A DNA stretch of 64,000 nucleotides from Streptomyces albipurpureus. GTDB lineage: Bacteria > Actinomycetota > Actinomycetes > Streptomycetales > Streptomycetaceae. Shown here in pieces: positions 45,304-54,082 of this stretch. The stretch covers positions 124,001 through 188,000 of the forward strand of contig NZ_JAMQAW010000003.1 in NCBI RefSeq assembly GCF_023701525.1, given 5' to 3'. How positions within the stretch are numbered: the stretch's first letter is position 1; each line of letters opens with the position of its first letter. Below the pieces are notes generated by a model that worked only from the letters and a program-made list of their open reading frames with translations, had not been told where the DNA came from and ran no database searches. The translations under genes and the position numbers were made by a program.

Positions 45304-45717
45304 TTGCCGCCATCCGTTCCGCTTTCTCGGTACGGTCCGCGCCGGCCACGGTCAGCGGCAGGTCGTGCAGGTGACGGTTGCCGCCACGCGCTGGCCCATC
45401 TCGCCGACGACGCGCCCACCCCTCACCGACGACACGGGCTCGGAACCCCCTGGGACGGCAGGGACACACACGACGCCACGCCGCTGAAGCTGAGTCTCCC
45501 CGATGGGGCGGAATGGGTGCACACCGCCGTGGACACTCGTACCGTCCCCGAACCCCGCACGGTGGACGGAGAACGAACGACCCACACCTGTACCGAAGGA
45601 CGCGTCCGGGGCACCGTGCACGGCGATATCGACCAGACCGCACAGGTATGGAAGGCATGGTTCTCCGAAAACTCCAACACGCTGACCCGGGTAACTGTCC
45701 CCGCGGCCACCAAATGA
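45304..45717 (+). pseudogene. Possible C-terminal remnant of a hypothetical protein
   Basis: The last ~75 codons before TGA 45715 (LKLSLPDGAEWVHTAVDTRT, TCTEGRVRGTVHGDIDQ, VWKAWFSENSNTLTRV) look protein-like, with normal Streptomyces codon choice. The part before is Arg-rich noise with only a weak TTG start. No family recognised. Either a short gene with an unseen start or a truncated one. Confidence 0.35.
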
Positions 45718-45932
45718 CCCGCCGGTCCTTCTGCACATAAACCTCGGACACCCTCGGCTCCCCTTACTCCCCATGCGGTGATCCCCAACTCGGCGTCCCA
45801 ACGGCCCGTCCTCGTCGGCTTCGACCAGGCCCGTTGTCGACGTCACCCGTCGGGTGTGCGCATGAAAGCCATGCCCCGGGGCACTCGGGAGCGGTGGGCT
45901 CATATCGCGCGCCCGCTCTAGGGGAGGACATC

Positions 45933-46760
45933 GTGACCTTGTCGCAGATACTCAGGCGCGGCCGGACCGCCAGGTCCACGGCTCGGTCCGCGGAGAAAGA
46001 GACCCTGACGGCCGCGGGGCGAGCGGGGTTCATCGCCCGTGGCGTCGTGTACGTACTGATCGGCATGCTGTCCATCCGGATCGCCGTCGGGAGCGGCGGC
46101 CAGGCGGACCGGCAGGGCGCACTGCACGAGATAGCCGTTCAGCCCTTCGGGAAAACCATGCTGTGGGCGTTGGTTGTTGGCTTCGCCGCCATGGCGCTGT
46201 GGCGCGGCTCCCGCGCCGTGCTCACCAGAGGCCGTCAGCACAAGGCGGGTTCACGGGTGGTGGACGGCGGCCGGGCGATCTTCTACGCCGCCGTCTGCTG
46301 GGGCACGGCCAAGTACGCCGCTGGGGACGGCCAGAGCAACGGCAACGCACAGTCGCAGGACTGGACGGCGTCGGCACTCAAACTGCCCTACGGTCAGGAG
46401 CTGGTGGGTGCTGGGGGTTGCATTCTGATCGGCATCGGCACGGTATTGGCCGTCAAGGCAGCCATGCGCCGGTTCCTACGGGATCTTGACACCGGCGCTA
46501 TGAGTCGCCGTACGAAGCAGGTCGTCACCGCCCTGGGCGTGGGCGGAGGCGTGGCACGTGGCATGGTGTTTGCCGCGGCCGGGATCTTCATCCTGGTGGC
46601 AGCCATCCGCTTCGACCCGCAAGAGGCCAAGGGCATGGACGCGACGCTCCGTAGCTTTACCCAGACGCCGGCTGGACCATGGCTTCTGGTTGCCGTGGCG
46701 ATCGGTCTGATTCTCTTCGGTGTCTTCTCCTTCGCCTCCGCTCGCTGGCGCCGCCTATGA
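45933..46760 (+). CDS. DUF1206 membrane protein
   Basis: A 275-aa protein from GTG 45933 (GGGAGG five bases upstream). After a charged N-terminus come six hydrophobic segments in three pairs, each pair starting with the family motif of Gly-x-x-Ala-Arg-Gly (AGFIARGVVYVLIGML, GGRAIFYAAVCWG, GGGVARGMVFAAAGIF). This is the threefold DUF1206 architecture. Its function is unknown. It has no operon partner. Confidence 0.9.
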   Translation: MTLSQILRRGRTARSTARSAEKETLTAAGRAGFIARGVVYVLIGMLSIRIAVGSGGQADRQGALHEIAVQPFGKTMLWALVVGFAAMALWRGSRAVLTRGRQHKAGSRVVDGGRAIFYAAVCWGTAKYAAGDGQSNGNAQSQDWTASALKLPYGQELVGAGGCILIGIGTVLAVKAAMRRFLRDLDTGAMSRRTKQVVTALGVGGGVARGMVFAAAGIFILVAAIRFDPQEAKGMDATLRSFTQTPAGPWLLVAVAIGLILFGVFSFASARWRRL

Positions 46761-47867
46761 CCGGAAGCGGACCGCGCGGGCACGTCACCGGGTGAACGGC
46801 ACCCATGAGGCGTCCGGATCGGGCCAGGCCGGCGAGCCCCCACACCGGCGCACCGTTCACCAGACCGGGCCTCAGACCTGGGACGAGGCAAGGCATCTCC
46901 AGCGCAGCCGCCATCTCTTCCAGACAAGTGGTCAGCGACTCGAACTCAGGCCAACGCTCGGCGTACCTGCTCCAAGTAGCAGAGCAGTCCGGTCTCGCCA
47001 TCCACCCACCGCTCGCCCGGTGAGCGCCCTGAAGAGCCTGGCCCATTCCGCCCTTCGCCGAGCTTGCCCGTGATCTCGTGGACCCCGACCCTGCGGGGGT
47101 CGAGCGGACCGGGTGCCCGCATGAACACTCCCCACATCAGCAACGGGCATCCAGAAGACCACTTCGTCGGGCGTACCAGGTGAAGAAGGCCTGCGGGCAA
47201 TGTGCGAAGGGGCGACCGTCCGGAAACAGACCATCCCGGACGGCCACGCGCGTGCGATGTCTGACCCAGGCCCGTTGTGCAATGACGCCCACCGGTGCGG
47301 GTACATGCCCACGCCCCGCTCGGTCAGGCGTACCTGGTACAGAGCTTCGCGATCAGGCCCCCGGGGCCCGTGACTGCCCGGCCGGCCCCAGGTCACGTGG
47401 CTGGTGATCCAGTACGGTCTGCGAGACCGTCTGCCGCTCGGTCCCGTCGCGGATCTGATGTCCGCTCAGCCGCCTTCACACGGCTGGCCAAGAGTGTCTC
47501 GCCGCCGCACGACGGCCACTTCGCGCACCAGTTGTTCACCCGCCTTGAGTGTGACCTGGAACACCGCCCGACATCCTCGTGAGTCCGGCCCGCCACCGGC
47601 CTCGGCCGAAGGTTCTCCTGCGCCGACGGCGACAACTGCTGTTCTTCCCCGAGCAGTTCACTCCTTCACGAATGGATCAACGATCCAGAAAGCCCACTCT
47701 TTCGATCGAACGGCAATTCAGCATGTACTAGATGAGATCAGATCCCACTCTTACAAATGCACTACATGGGGTGAATGAGTCGATATCGTGTTCGTCGCAG
47801 GAGCCGATGGCGTGGGCTCCTTTGCGTACTAGCCGACGTGGCTCTCCATGGAATGAAAGGGATAGGC
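46761..47867. other. Long region without an intact gene
   Basis: About 1.1 kb. Leftward frames at 46932-47396 and 46657-47046 contain fragments with protein-like composition (YQVRLTERGVGMYPH; YAERWPEFESLTTCLEEMAA) but in different frames and without starts, so decayed coding DNA is likely. The last 150 bases before the adhesin are A/T-richer and probably carry its promoter. Confidence 0.45.
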
Positions 47868-49235
47868 GTGGGAATAGCGAGCAGGGTACTGGGACGATCG
47901 ACACGGGTTTCGCGTGTGGTGACGATGGGTCTCCTCGCGTTCGTCGTGCTCTTTGCGTCGGGAACGGCCGCGGCGTCCGCTGGCGTTGCCGTGTCTCCGC
48001 AGGAGGGCAGCACGGTGTACATCGGTGACCGGGAGGGGTACAGCGGTACTGGGGTCTTCCCCATCTACGCGCACGCACCGGCGAACCCCGACGAGCCGGG
48101 TGAGCCGGAGCTCTGGGCGTACTGCATTGAGCACGACGTGGACGCACTGACGGATGTCAAGGGCACGGTGGGCGACCTCGGGAGCTATCTCGGAACCAAC
48201 CGCTTCACCGATCCGACGGTCCAGAGCAAGGTCCTCTGGGTACTCGCGCACAGCTATCCCGCCTTGAGCCTCGAAGAGTTCGGAACCGCGGCAGGAGCGC
48301 CCGGGATCGCACGCAACGACGCGATCGAGGCGACGCAGTACGCGATCTGGCGGTACACCGATCTCGACTACGACGCGCCCTGGGCATGGGAGACCACCGA
48401 CTCGGAAACCGCCTACCGCTACCTCCTCGCCGGTGCGAACGCGGGCACCGGGATGACACCGGCGGAAGCCGCGACCACGATCTCGATCTCCGCGCCGAGC
48501 ACCCCGCAAGACGCCGGAACCATCGTCGGCCCGTTCGTCGTGACGACCAATCAAGCCACGGTCAGCGTCTCCGTCGACCCCGCGGCAGCGCTGACCGATG
48601 CGAAGGGGGCCGCTCTCGACCCGAACTCCGTTGTCGACGGCCAGGCCCTGTACCTCGATCTCCGAGGCACGAACCGGTCCGGAACCGCAACGATCACCGC
48701 GACGGCCGCAGGTTCGGCGGTCACCGGCCGCGTCGTCTCGGTTCCCACCACGCCCGGAGACACGCCCACCGCAGCGGACCACGCTCAGTCGATCATCCTC
48801 GTGGCGCCGAGCGACGCCACGACGAGTGCCAAGGCCGTCGCGCGGTGGAACACCGGCGAGGGCAACAGCACCAGCGGCGGGAACGGCACCGGCGGTAGCA
48901 ACGGCACCGGCGGCAGCGGGGGCAACGGCGGCAGCGGGGGCAACGGCACCGGCGGTAACAACAGCAGCAGCACCGGCGGCAGCAGCACCGGCGGTGGGGA
49001 CAACAGCACCAGTGGTGGGGGCAACAGCACCGGTGGGGACGCGACGGCTTCCCCCACCGTTGGGGTGACTCCGTCCGCCAACCCGAGCGTGTCGGTCTCT
49101 CCCACGCCCGGCGGCCCGCTGGCCGAGACCGGCAGCAGCGGCACTGGTGTGATCGCGGGTATCGCCGCCGCGCTCGCGGTGGTCGGTGGTGGCGTTCTGT
49201 TCACCGTCCGTCGTCGGCGTTCCGCCCGGCACTGA
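47868..49235 (+). CDS. Cell-wall-anchored thioester-domain adhesin (LAxTG sortase substrate)
   Basis: A 455-aa exported protein. GTG 47868 follows AAAGGGA by seven bases; ATG 47853 is an alternative. Signal peptide about 1-38. A thioester domain spans about 45-215, with the Cys in LWAYCIEHD (C86) and the Gln in EATQYAIWRY (Q157) that form the internal bond used for covalent attachment to amines on host or neighbour surfaces. A beta-sandwich follows (220-310), then a Gly/Asn/Ser/Thr-rich stalk (about 330-390). The C-terminal signal is LAETG (418-422), a hydrophobic helix and RRRRSARH, i.e. a class E sortase substrate. A terminator follows. No sortase gene is in the window. Confidence 0.9.
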   Translation: MGIASRVLGRSTRVSRVVTMGLLAFVVLFASGTAAASAGVAVSPQEGSTVYIGDREGYSGTGVFPIYAHAPANPDEPGEPELWAYCIEHDVDALTDVKGTVGDLGSYLGTNRFTDPTVQSKVLWVLAHSYPALSLEEFGTAAGAPGIARNDAIEATQYAIWRYTDLDYDAPWAWETTDSETAYRYLLAGANAGTGMTPAEAATTISISAPSTPQDAGTIVGPFVVTTNQATVSVSVDPAAALTDAKGAALDPNSVVDGQALYLDLRGTNRSGTATITATAAGSAVTGRVVSVPTTPGDTPTAADHAQSIILVAPSDATTSAKAVARWNTGEGNSTSGGNGTGGSNGTGGSGGNGGSGGNGTGGNNSSSTGGSSTGGGDNSTSGGGNSTGGDATASPTVGVTPSANPSVSVSPTPGGPLAETGSSGTGVIAGIAAALAVVGGGVLFTVRRRRSARH

Positions 49236-49245
49236 CCCAGCCCTG

Positions 49246-49284
49246 CAGGCCCGCCGCTTCGCACTGCGCGAGGCGGCGGGCCTG
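49246..49284 (+). terminator. Terminator of the thioester adhesin gene
   Basis: Perfect 12-base arms CAGGCCCGCCGC and GCGGCGGGCCTG with a 15-base loop, 10 bases past the stop. Confidence 0.8.
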
Positions 49285-49429
49285 TCGCATATGCGGGACC
49301 GACCGGTCAGCCGCTGTCGCGCAGGAACGGCACCGGTCCCGTCCCGATGACTGGAGCCGCTGCCGGACGCGATGGACGCCGACACTGCCAACCGCGAGCG
49401 GTCCATCGCCCGCAAGGCGATCGGCTGGT

Positions 49430-49825
49430 GTCAGCCTGGACCGCATCGGTGTCTTCCTCGTTCGAGCAGTGGCTGGAGTCCAAGCTCGACTGCCGCGCCA
49501 CCAAAATCGGCCGTGATGTCGGGTACTGGGCCCGGCTGCTGCACGACGGTGGTCCCCGTTCCCGGGACGTTGCGGCAGTCTGGAACTACCTCAACCGGAT
49601 CCGACCCGTGCTGCTGGAGTGGTCGAACCGCTACGACCACCTGCGTGAAGTCACCCGCGACGACGTGCTCGCCTCGCGGAGAGACGGGACAACCTCGTCG
49701 ACCGCGTCACCGAGGCGGAGAAGGAGGGCTGGCTCGGAGAGATCGAGGGCCTCCGTGCCAGCCTCGCCGACGGCGCCCAGTCCAAACTCGACCAGATCGA
49801 CACCACACCATCAGCGGGCCAGTGA
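49430..49825 (+). pseudogene. Site-specific tyrosine recombinase relic
   Basis: One frame (about 49430-49680) gives FEQWLESKLDCRATKI, WNYLNRIRPVLLEWSNRYDH and LREVTRDDVLA, the N-terminal core-binding region of a tyrosine recombinase. A second frame from about 49676 gives RRDNLVDRVTEAEKEGWLGE and IEGLRASLADGAQSKLDQID to a TGA at 49823, a helical segment usually found in a different mobile-element protein. The catalytic domain is absent. The two pieces appear to have been joined by deletion. Confidence 0.6.
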
Positions 49826-49943
49826 GCCTTGGCCTGCCCCCGCGGCACAGGGACCAACGGCGAAGCCCCACCACTGTTGCACGGCAGTGGGGCAGTCGGG
49901 CGGACTAGGGCTCGCGCACGGCGACCGCCGTGAAGGGCGTAGG

Positions 49944-50495
49944 TCAGACGTGCCCGAAGAACAGGCCGCCCGGCGCGTCCGGGTCGTTGGACAGGAAGTG
50001 CTCGCGCACCGCACGGATGAACTCGTGGCGCGAGATTGCGCCGTCTCCGTCGGTGTCCAGCTTGTTGAAGATGCCCATCGCGTCGGAGGCGTCGACCTTC
50101 CACACGTCCCTCAGGAAGCGGGTGAACTCATCCTTGCTGATCTCGTTGTCGCCGTCGTTGTCGATGATGTCGAAGATCGCATGGCCACCGCCCTCGGTCA
50201 CGTTGAGCCGGCTTGTATCGACGGTCGCGAGACGGTTGGCCGTGATGAACTCGTCCTTCGTCAGCCGGTCCTCCGCCACACCCGAGTGGCGCAGCAACTC
50301 CAGCCAGTAGATCTGGCAAAAGGACTGGAGCGCTCTGGCCCGGCGGTCGCCCTTGTCGAGCCGATAGGCCTGGATGTAACGATCGGCGAGCTTCTGATAG
50401 TCCGTCCAGTCCACGTAGCCGTCGTGGTTGGCATCCAGGGTGTCGAAGGTGCGCTCAAGCTTGGTGGTGATGATGTCCTGTGCCGCAGCGGTCAT
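49944..50495 (-). CDS. Cytoplasmic EF-hand calcium-binding protein (calerythrin-like)
   Basis: A 183-aa protein from ATG 50495 with an AAGGA site. Canonical 12-residue EF loops lie at 21-32 (DANHDGYVDWTD), 112-123 (DNDGDNEISKDE) and 147-158 (DTDGDGAISRHE). A degenerate second hand lies near 72-83. This 1, (2), 3, 4 arrangement is that of the calerythrin/sarcoplasmic-type Ca2+ buffers of actinomycetes. There is no signal peptide, so it acts in the cytoplasm as a Ca2+ buffer or sensor. Confidence 0.92.
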   Translation of the reverse strand: MTAAAQDIITTKLERTFDTLDANHDGYVDWTDYQKLADRYIQAYRLDKGDRRARALQSFCQIYWLELLRHSGVAEDRLTKDEFITANRLATVDTSRLNVTEGGGHAIFDIIDNDGDNEISKDEFTRFLRDVWKVDASDAMGIFNKLDTDGDGAISRHEFIRAVREHFLSNDPDAPGGLFFGHV

Positions 50496-51022
50496 AGCCG
50501 AGTCCTTCCATGATCTTGTCTCGGGCCGCTCAGCTTGGAGCACATCGATGGGAAAGGAGCCTCGAACGCTCCACAGAGCACTCTATCCAGTGATCGCTTT
50601 TTCGCCATGGCGCCCATCAGCCGCAGTCCTTCGGGCCACTCTGGCCGGCCGCCCGCACAAGTGCGGCTCGTTTTCATGACCCGCGCCCACCCACTCACTC
50701 TGGTGAGAGAAGTGACCAGGCCGAAAAGAGATGGCGTCGGCGGCCAGGACGACACCGCGTACGACGCCCATCTCGATCAGGTCGGCCCGGCGGAGTCTGC
50801 CACGCCGTTCAAGTCCATCCAGGCTCTGACGTCCCTTCCGCTGCATCCCGACCGAGGGCGGCGGCAAGCTCGAACGGACGCCCCAATAGCGCTGGTTGGC
50901 CCCGGAGCGTGATGGCTCGCCCCGCACCTCCTGTTCGAGCGTGGTTCGTTGGTACGGAGCGTCGGGGGTTCCTTCCCTGGCGGGGTGGAATCCGCCTTCG
51001 GTCGTCGACCTCTTGTCGAAGG
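50496..51022. other. Region without a recognisable gene
   Basis: Open frames on both strands (for example 50535-50912 +) lack ribosome sites and family signals. It serves as the divergent promoter region of the EF-hand gene and the DUF2975 operon. Confidence 0.4.
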
Positions 51023-51057
51023 TATCGATAGTCGATAGATTTGTATCGTTATTCGAT
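51023..51057 (+). promoter_or_regulatory. A/T-rich repeated TCGATA elements before the DUF2975 operon
   Basis: Contains the palindrome TATCGATA (51023-51030), then TCGATAG, TATCG and TTCGA in quick succession, ending just before the GAGGGAGAG ribosome site. The A/T content stands out from its surroundings. It probably holds the promoter and the site for the XRE protein encoded by the operon. Confidence 0.5.
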
Positions 51058-51067
51058 TGAGGGAGAG

Positions 51068-51568
51068 ATGGTGGGAAAGCTCACGGTGCTTGCGCTGCGT
51101 GCCGTCCTGGCGGCGCTGTTCGCCGGCTCGGTGTTCGTTCAGACGGTGCTGGTGCCCCTGCTCGCCGTCGATCTGGAGGAGCTCGAATCGGACCTTGAAC
51201 ACGTGCGCATCGCTGCGCTGGTGATCACCGTTGCGGGGGGCGTCACCGTCCAAGTGTTCCTGGTCTGCGTATGGCGACTGGTGACCATGGTGCGACGCGG
51301 CACTGTGTTCTCTCATGCGGCCTTCCGCTATGTCCATGGGGTGATCGGTGCTTTTGTGGCCGCCTCCCTGCTGGTGGCCGCGCTCGGGTCTATCCTGGTG
51401 CCGGGCGAGGGGGTCGCCCCGGGGGTTGTCCTTTTGGCGGGTGGGGTCGCCTTGGCGCTCCAGGGCATCGCGCTCATCGTGCTCGTACTGCGGATACTCC
51501 TTGCCCAAGCCGTCGAGCGTGATGCCGAGGCCGCCGAACTGCGGGCCGAACTGGCCGAGGTGATCTGA
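51068..51568 (+). CDS. DUF2975 membrane protein
   Basis: A 166-aa protein from ATG 51068 (GAGGGAGAG site). Four hydrophobic segments lie at about 5-28, 48-72, 90-112 and 118-145. This is the DUF2975 layout, and a Lys/Glu-rich helix closes the chain. Its stop codon overlaps the start of a small XRE regulator by one base (TGATG), the standard pairing of DUF2975 with a YozG-like regulator. Function unknown. Confidence 0.88.
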   Translation: MVGKLTVLALRAVLAALFAGSVFVQTVLVPLLAVDLEELESDLEHVRIAALVITVAGGVTVQVFLVCVWRLVTMVRRGTVFSHAAFRYVHGVIGAFVAASLLVAALGSILVPGEGVAPGVVLLAGGVALALQGIALIVLVLRILLAQAVERDAEAAELRAELAEVI

Positions 51569-51789
51569 TGGCGATCGCGGTCGATATCGATGTGATGCTG
51601 GCTCAGCGGAAGCTGTCCGTGGGCGAGCTCGCTGAACGCGTGGGAATCACGCCCGCCAATCTGGCGGTGCTGAAGAACGGCCGGGCCAAGGCTGTGCGCT
51701 TCACGACCCTTGCGGCACTCTGTGAGGTGCTCGAATGCCAGCCGGGTGACTCGCTGCGCCGGGAAGCGGATGCCCCTGTGGTTGGGTGA
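51568..51789 (+). CDS. Small XRE/YozG-like helix-turn-helix regulator
   Basis: A 73-aa Cro/C1-type protein. The helix-turn-helix covers about 17-45 (SVGELAERVGITPANLAVLK), followed by RFTTLAALCEVLECQPGDSL, typical of the YozG group. Translationally coupled to the DUF2975 gene. It probably regulates its own operon through the A/T-rich repeats upstream. Confidence 0.9.
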   Translation: MAIAVDIDVMLAQRKLSVGELAERVGITPANLAVLKNGRAKAVRFTTLAALCEVLECQPGDSLRREADAPVVG

Positions 51790-52094
51790 CCCTCCGCCGA
51801 GCGCCGCCCCCACCGCATCCATCACGGGGAATTTCCAACGCCCTGCGCCGACTGCGCCGGAGTCGAGGAGTCGGCTCTGGACGCCGCGCGCAGATGGCCG
51901 ACCTCCAGGAAGAACAAAGCTGAGGGACGGCGGTGACCAGAGACCTCCGAGCCGGGAACGCCCGCACCCACCCCGGACGCGTCGGCTCCCACACCCCAGG
52001 ACGCACCGGCGGCAACCAACCACTCACCCGCCTCTACCGCGACCAAACCAAACACACCGCCAACCGCAACGCCTCTGTCACAACGTGCAGGCCC

Positions 52095-52252
52095 GGCTTC
52101 AGAACCAGCTCGCGGTTAGCCTGGCGGCAGCGTCCATACAGGCCACAGCACTTTGTGAAGCCGGGCTGGTCGTCTCTCAACGCGAAGGCAAAGCCGTGTG
52201 GCACCGGTGCACACCTCTGGGACTGGATCTCCTGGCACAGCGCGGAGTGTGA
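52095..52252 (+). pseudogene. ArsR/MarR-type regulator C-terminal relic
   Basis: Frame ending at TGA 52250 reads LAVSLAAASIQATALCEAGL, VVSQREGKAVWHRCTPLGLD and LL. This is the recognition helix and wing of an ArsR-like winged-helix protein. Everything upstream is Pro/His-rich noise, so only the last ~50 codons survive. Confidence 0.45.
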
Positions 52253-52418
52253 GCGAGGGCACGACCAGTACATCCGACAGCCGAGGAACTGACGGTGGGA
52301 AAGCGGAAGGCGAAACCCGTCGGGCCGACGTACTGCTCGTGTGACGTTCGGAGACAGAGCGCACAAGCCTACGACGCAGGGCGGAAGGGAGCCTGTGGCC
52401 CGCGCGGAGAGGCCCTCG

Positions 52419-52604
52419 TCACACCGGGAGCCCTGTGAACAGGTCGTCCTCCCATGTGTCGCTGTCCCCGTCGACGAACCAGCTCGGTCGGGGGCCGTCG
52501 ACCGGGCGTACGGCTGTGAGCAGGCGGCCGTCGAGGAATGTATCGAGCCAATCGCCCGTCAGGGTCGCCTGGGCGGCTGGAGCCCTCGCGTCGGGGGCCG
52601 TCAT
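52419..52604 (-). CDS. Small acidic hypothetical protein
   Basis: A possible 61-aa protein from ATG 52604 with GGAAGG about 12 bases upstream. Its composition is protein-like and acidic (LTGDWLDTFLDGRLLTAV, FVDGDSDTWEDDLFTG). No family known. Short, so uncertain. Confidence 0.4.
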   Translation of the reverse strand: MTAPDARAPAAQATLTGDWLDTFLDGRLLTAVRPVDGPRPSWFVDGDSDTWEDDLFTGLPV

Positions 52605-52631
52605 GCATGTCTGACCCTTCCGACGGAGCAC

Positions 52632-53793
52632 TGCGTCTGCCGCAGGCGCCGTGTGCGGTTGAAGCCTCAGCCGGATCTGCCGAGGGCCCCTAGAAACCGC
52701 CCATGGTTCCCGGGGCCTTCGGGTTGGGGTGGGCGTGTACGAGGTGGCGGCAGTACGTCGGCGCCGATCTGTGTCGAGACAGGCGAAGGCCCCCTGGAAG
52801 GCGCCTTCCAGGGACCCTGACGATGATCAGTTCGTAGCCAACCAGGAGGTCGTCGGCGGCGAGAAGCCAGATGTCGGAGTCGGCCCCGGTGTGAGCGAGG
52901 GACCCCTCGGAGGGTCGGATGCTGGGCGTGTCCGTCGGGGGATCGGCGGGGCGGAGGCGGATCGGGTCGGTGTCGGGGTGACCGGCGGGGTCGTCAAAGG
53001 GATGGTGGGCGGCTGGATGGGCCCGCCCTGCTTGGTGTTGGTGAAGGTGGCGGCGCTCTTCACCGCTACGGAAGCGGTCTTTCTCAGGAATGCCTCACCC
53101 GCCTGCGGATTTGGCCAATCACGGAATCCCGTTATTCGAGGGCATCATCGCGTAAATTCAATAGGCTTCCTTCGTATTTCCTTCGGGGCGGCCAGATGGG
53201 GTGATGCGGGTCACCCCATGCGGGGAGTGAGGTGCCCGAGAACGGGCAATGGCCCGGTGTTCTTTTGTGGCATCGGCAGGTCGCTTCCGCGCTTTTGACC
53301 TGCGGGGATGATGTTTTCCGCTGGTCTCACGAGTGGGTGACGGTCGGTCACGTCGAGGAGTGCGTGACCGGGGTGGCCATCTGACCTGACGGGGCTGGGT
53401 GACGTCATAGGAGCGGTTTCGTTGGAGGCTTCGCCGGGCCTTGAGTACGGGTACGCGCCAGAGCTTGGCGGTGGGGGAGGGCGGGCTGTGAAGGCCGCTC
53501 CCGTGTGCGTTGTTGGGACCGCCCGGAGGGGTCGCCATAGGAAATGCCTGGGAAGTTTAGGCAAGGTGCCTCATCTAGTGACGATGTGATGCCCTGAGTG
53601 GGCCGCACACCCGCCAGACCGTTGGTCGTCCGGCGTTGGCTGCGGTCGCCGGTATCCGTCCTCCGCGCGGTTCGAAGCCGCCGGGGTGCCGGTCTGTGCG
53701 GCGATGGAGGAGGAGGGGTGCGGTGCCGGGAGCCGGCACGCTCCGGGGGTTGGTTCCCGCGTTCGTACGGTGGGTGACGTGCTGTCATGCGAC
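52632..53793. other. Region without a recognisable gene
   Basis: About 1.1 kb with only Pro/Arg/Thr-rich spurious frames on both strands. From about 53080 the base composition becomes A/T-richer in patches. It leads into the direct repeats upstream of the choice-of-anchor A gene. Confidence 0.4.
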
Positions 53794-53825
53794 ACGGAGA
53801 GTAGCTGAATTGGCGCACCGTGTGG
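53794..53825 (+). repeat. 32-bp direct repeat, copy 1
   Basis: Begins ACGGAGAGTAG and ends GCACCGTGTGG. It matches copy 2 at 53937-53968 at 30 of 32 positions. The two starts are 143 bases apart, both upstream of the choice-of-anchor A gene. Confidence 0.85.
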
Positions 53826-53936
53826 AGTTCTCGGGCTGCGGGGCGGGGCCCGGGAGGCGCGGGAATTGCGGTATTCGAGCCGACCGGAACGGGTGTGCTG
53901 GGGATCACTAGGGCGGGTGTCGATCCCTCATTCGGT

Positions 53937-53968
53937 ACGGAGAGTAGGTGAATTGACGCACCGTGTGG
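53937..53968 (+). repeat. 32-bp direct repeat, copy 2
   Basis: Partner of 53794-53825. It ends 46 bases before the CsoR-like palindrome and about 115 bases before the choice-of-anchor A start. A conserved TGAATTG core suggests a promoter or regulator site. Confidence 0.85.
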
Positions 53969-54013
53969 CATTTCCCGCAGAAATCTGACGCGATGAAAAG
54001 AAGAACGTCGATC

Positions 54014-54034
54014 ATATACCCCCTGGGGGTATAT
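54014..54034. promoter_or_regulatory. 21-bp palindrome of CsoR/CstR operator type
   Basis: Ten-base perfect arms ATATACCCCC and GGGGGTATAT around a single T. The A-T-A-C-C-C-C / G-G-G-G-T-A-T core is the known operator style of the CsoR/RcnR/CstR repressors (copper, nickel or persulfide sensors). It lies 48 bases upstream of the choice-of-anchor A start, where a bound repressor would block transcription. No CsoR-family gene is in the window. Confidence 0.6.
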
Positions 54035-54082
54035 TGGGGATTGATGGCTTGCATAGTTGGTGACATGGCAAGGAAAAGAGTG

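Noticed and set aside
46932..47396. Minus-strand 154-codon frame resembling a winged-helix protein (YQVRLTERG)
   Set aside because: Only one short stretch is suggestive; the rest switches frames and no start is visible.
49864..49893. Stem-loop GCCCCAC...GTGGGGC as a terminator of the EF-hand gene
   Set aside because: Arms pair for only seven bases unless a bulge is allowed, and it is 50 bases from the stop; too weak to list.
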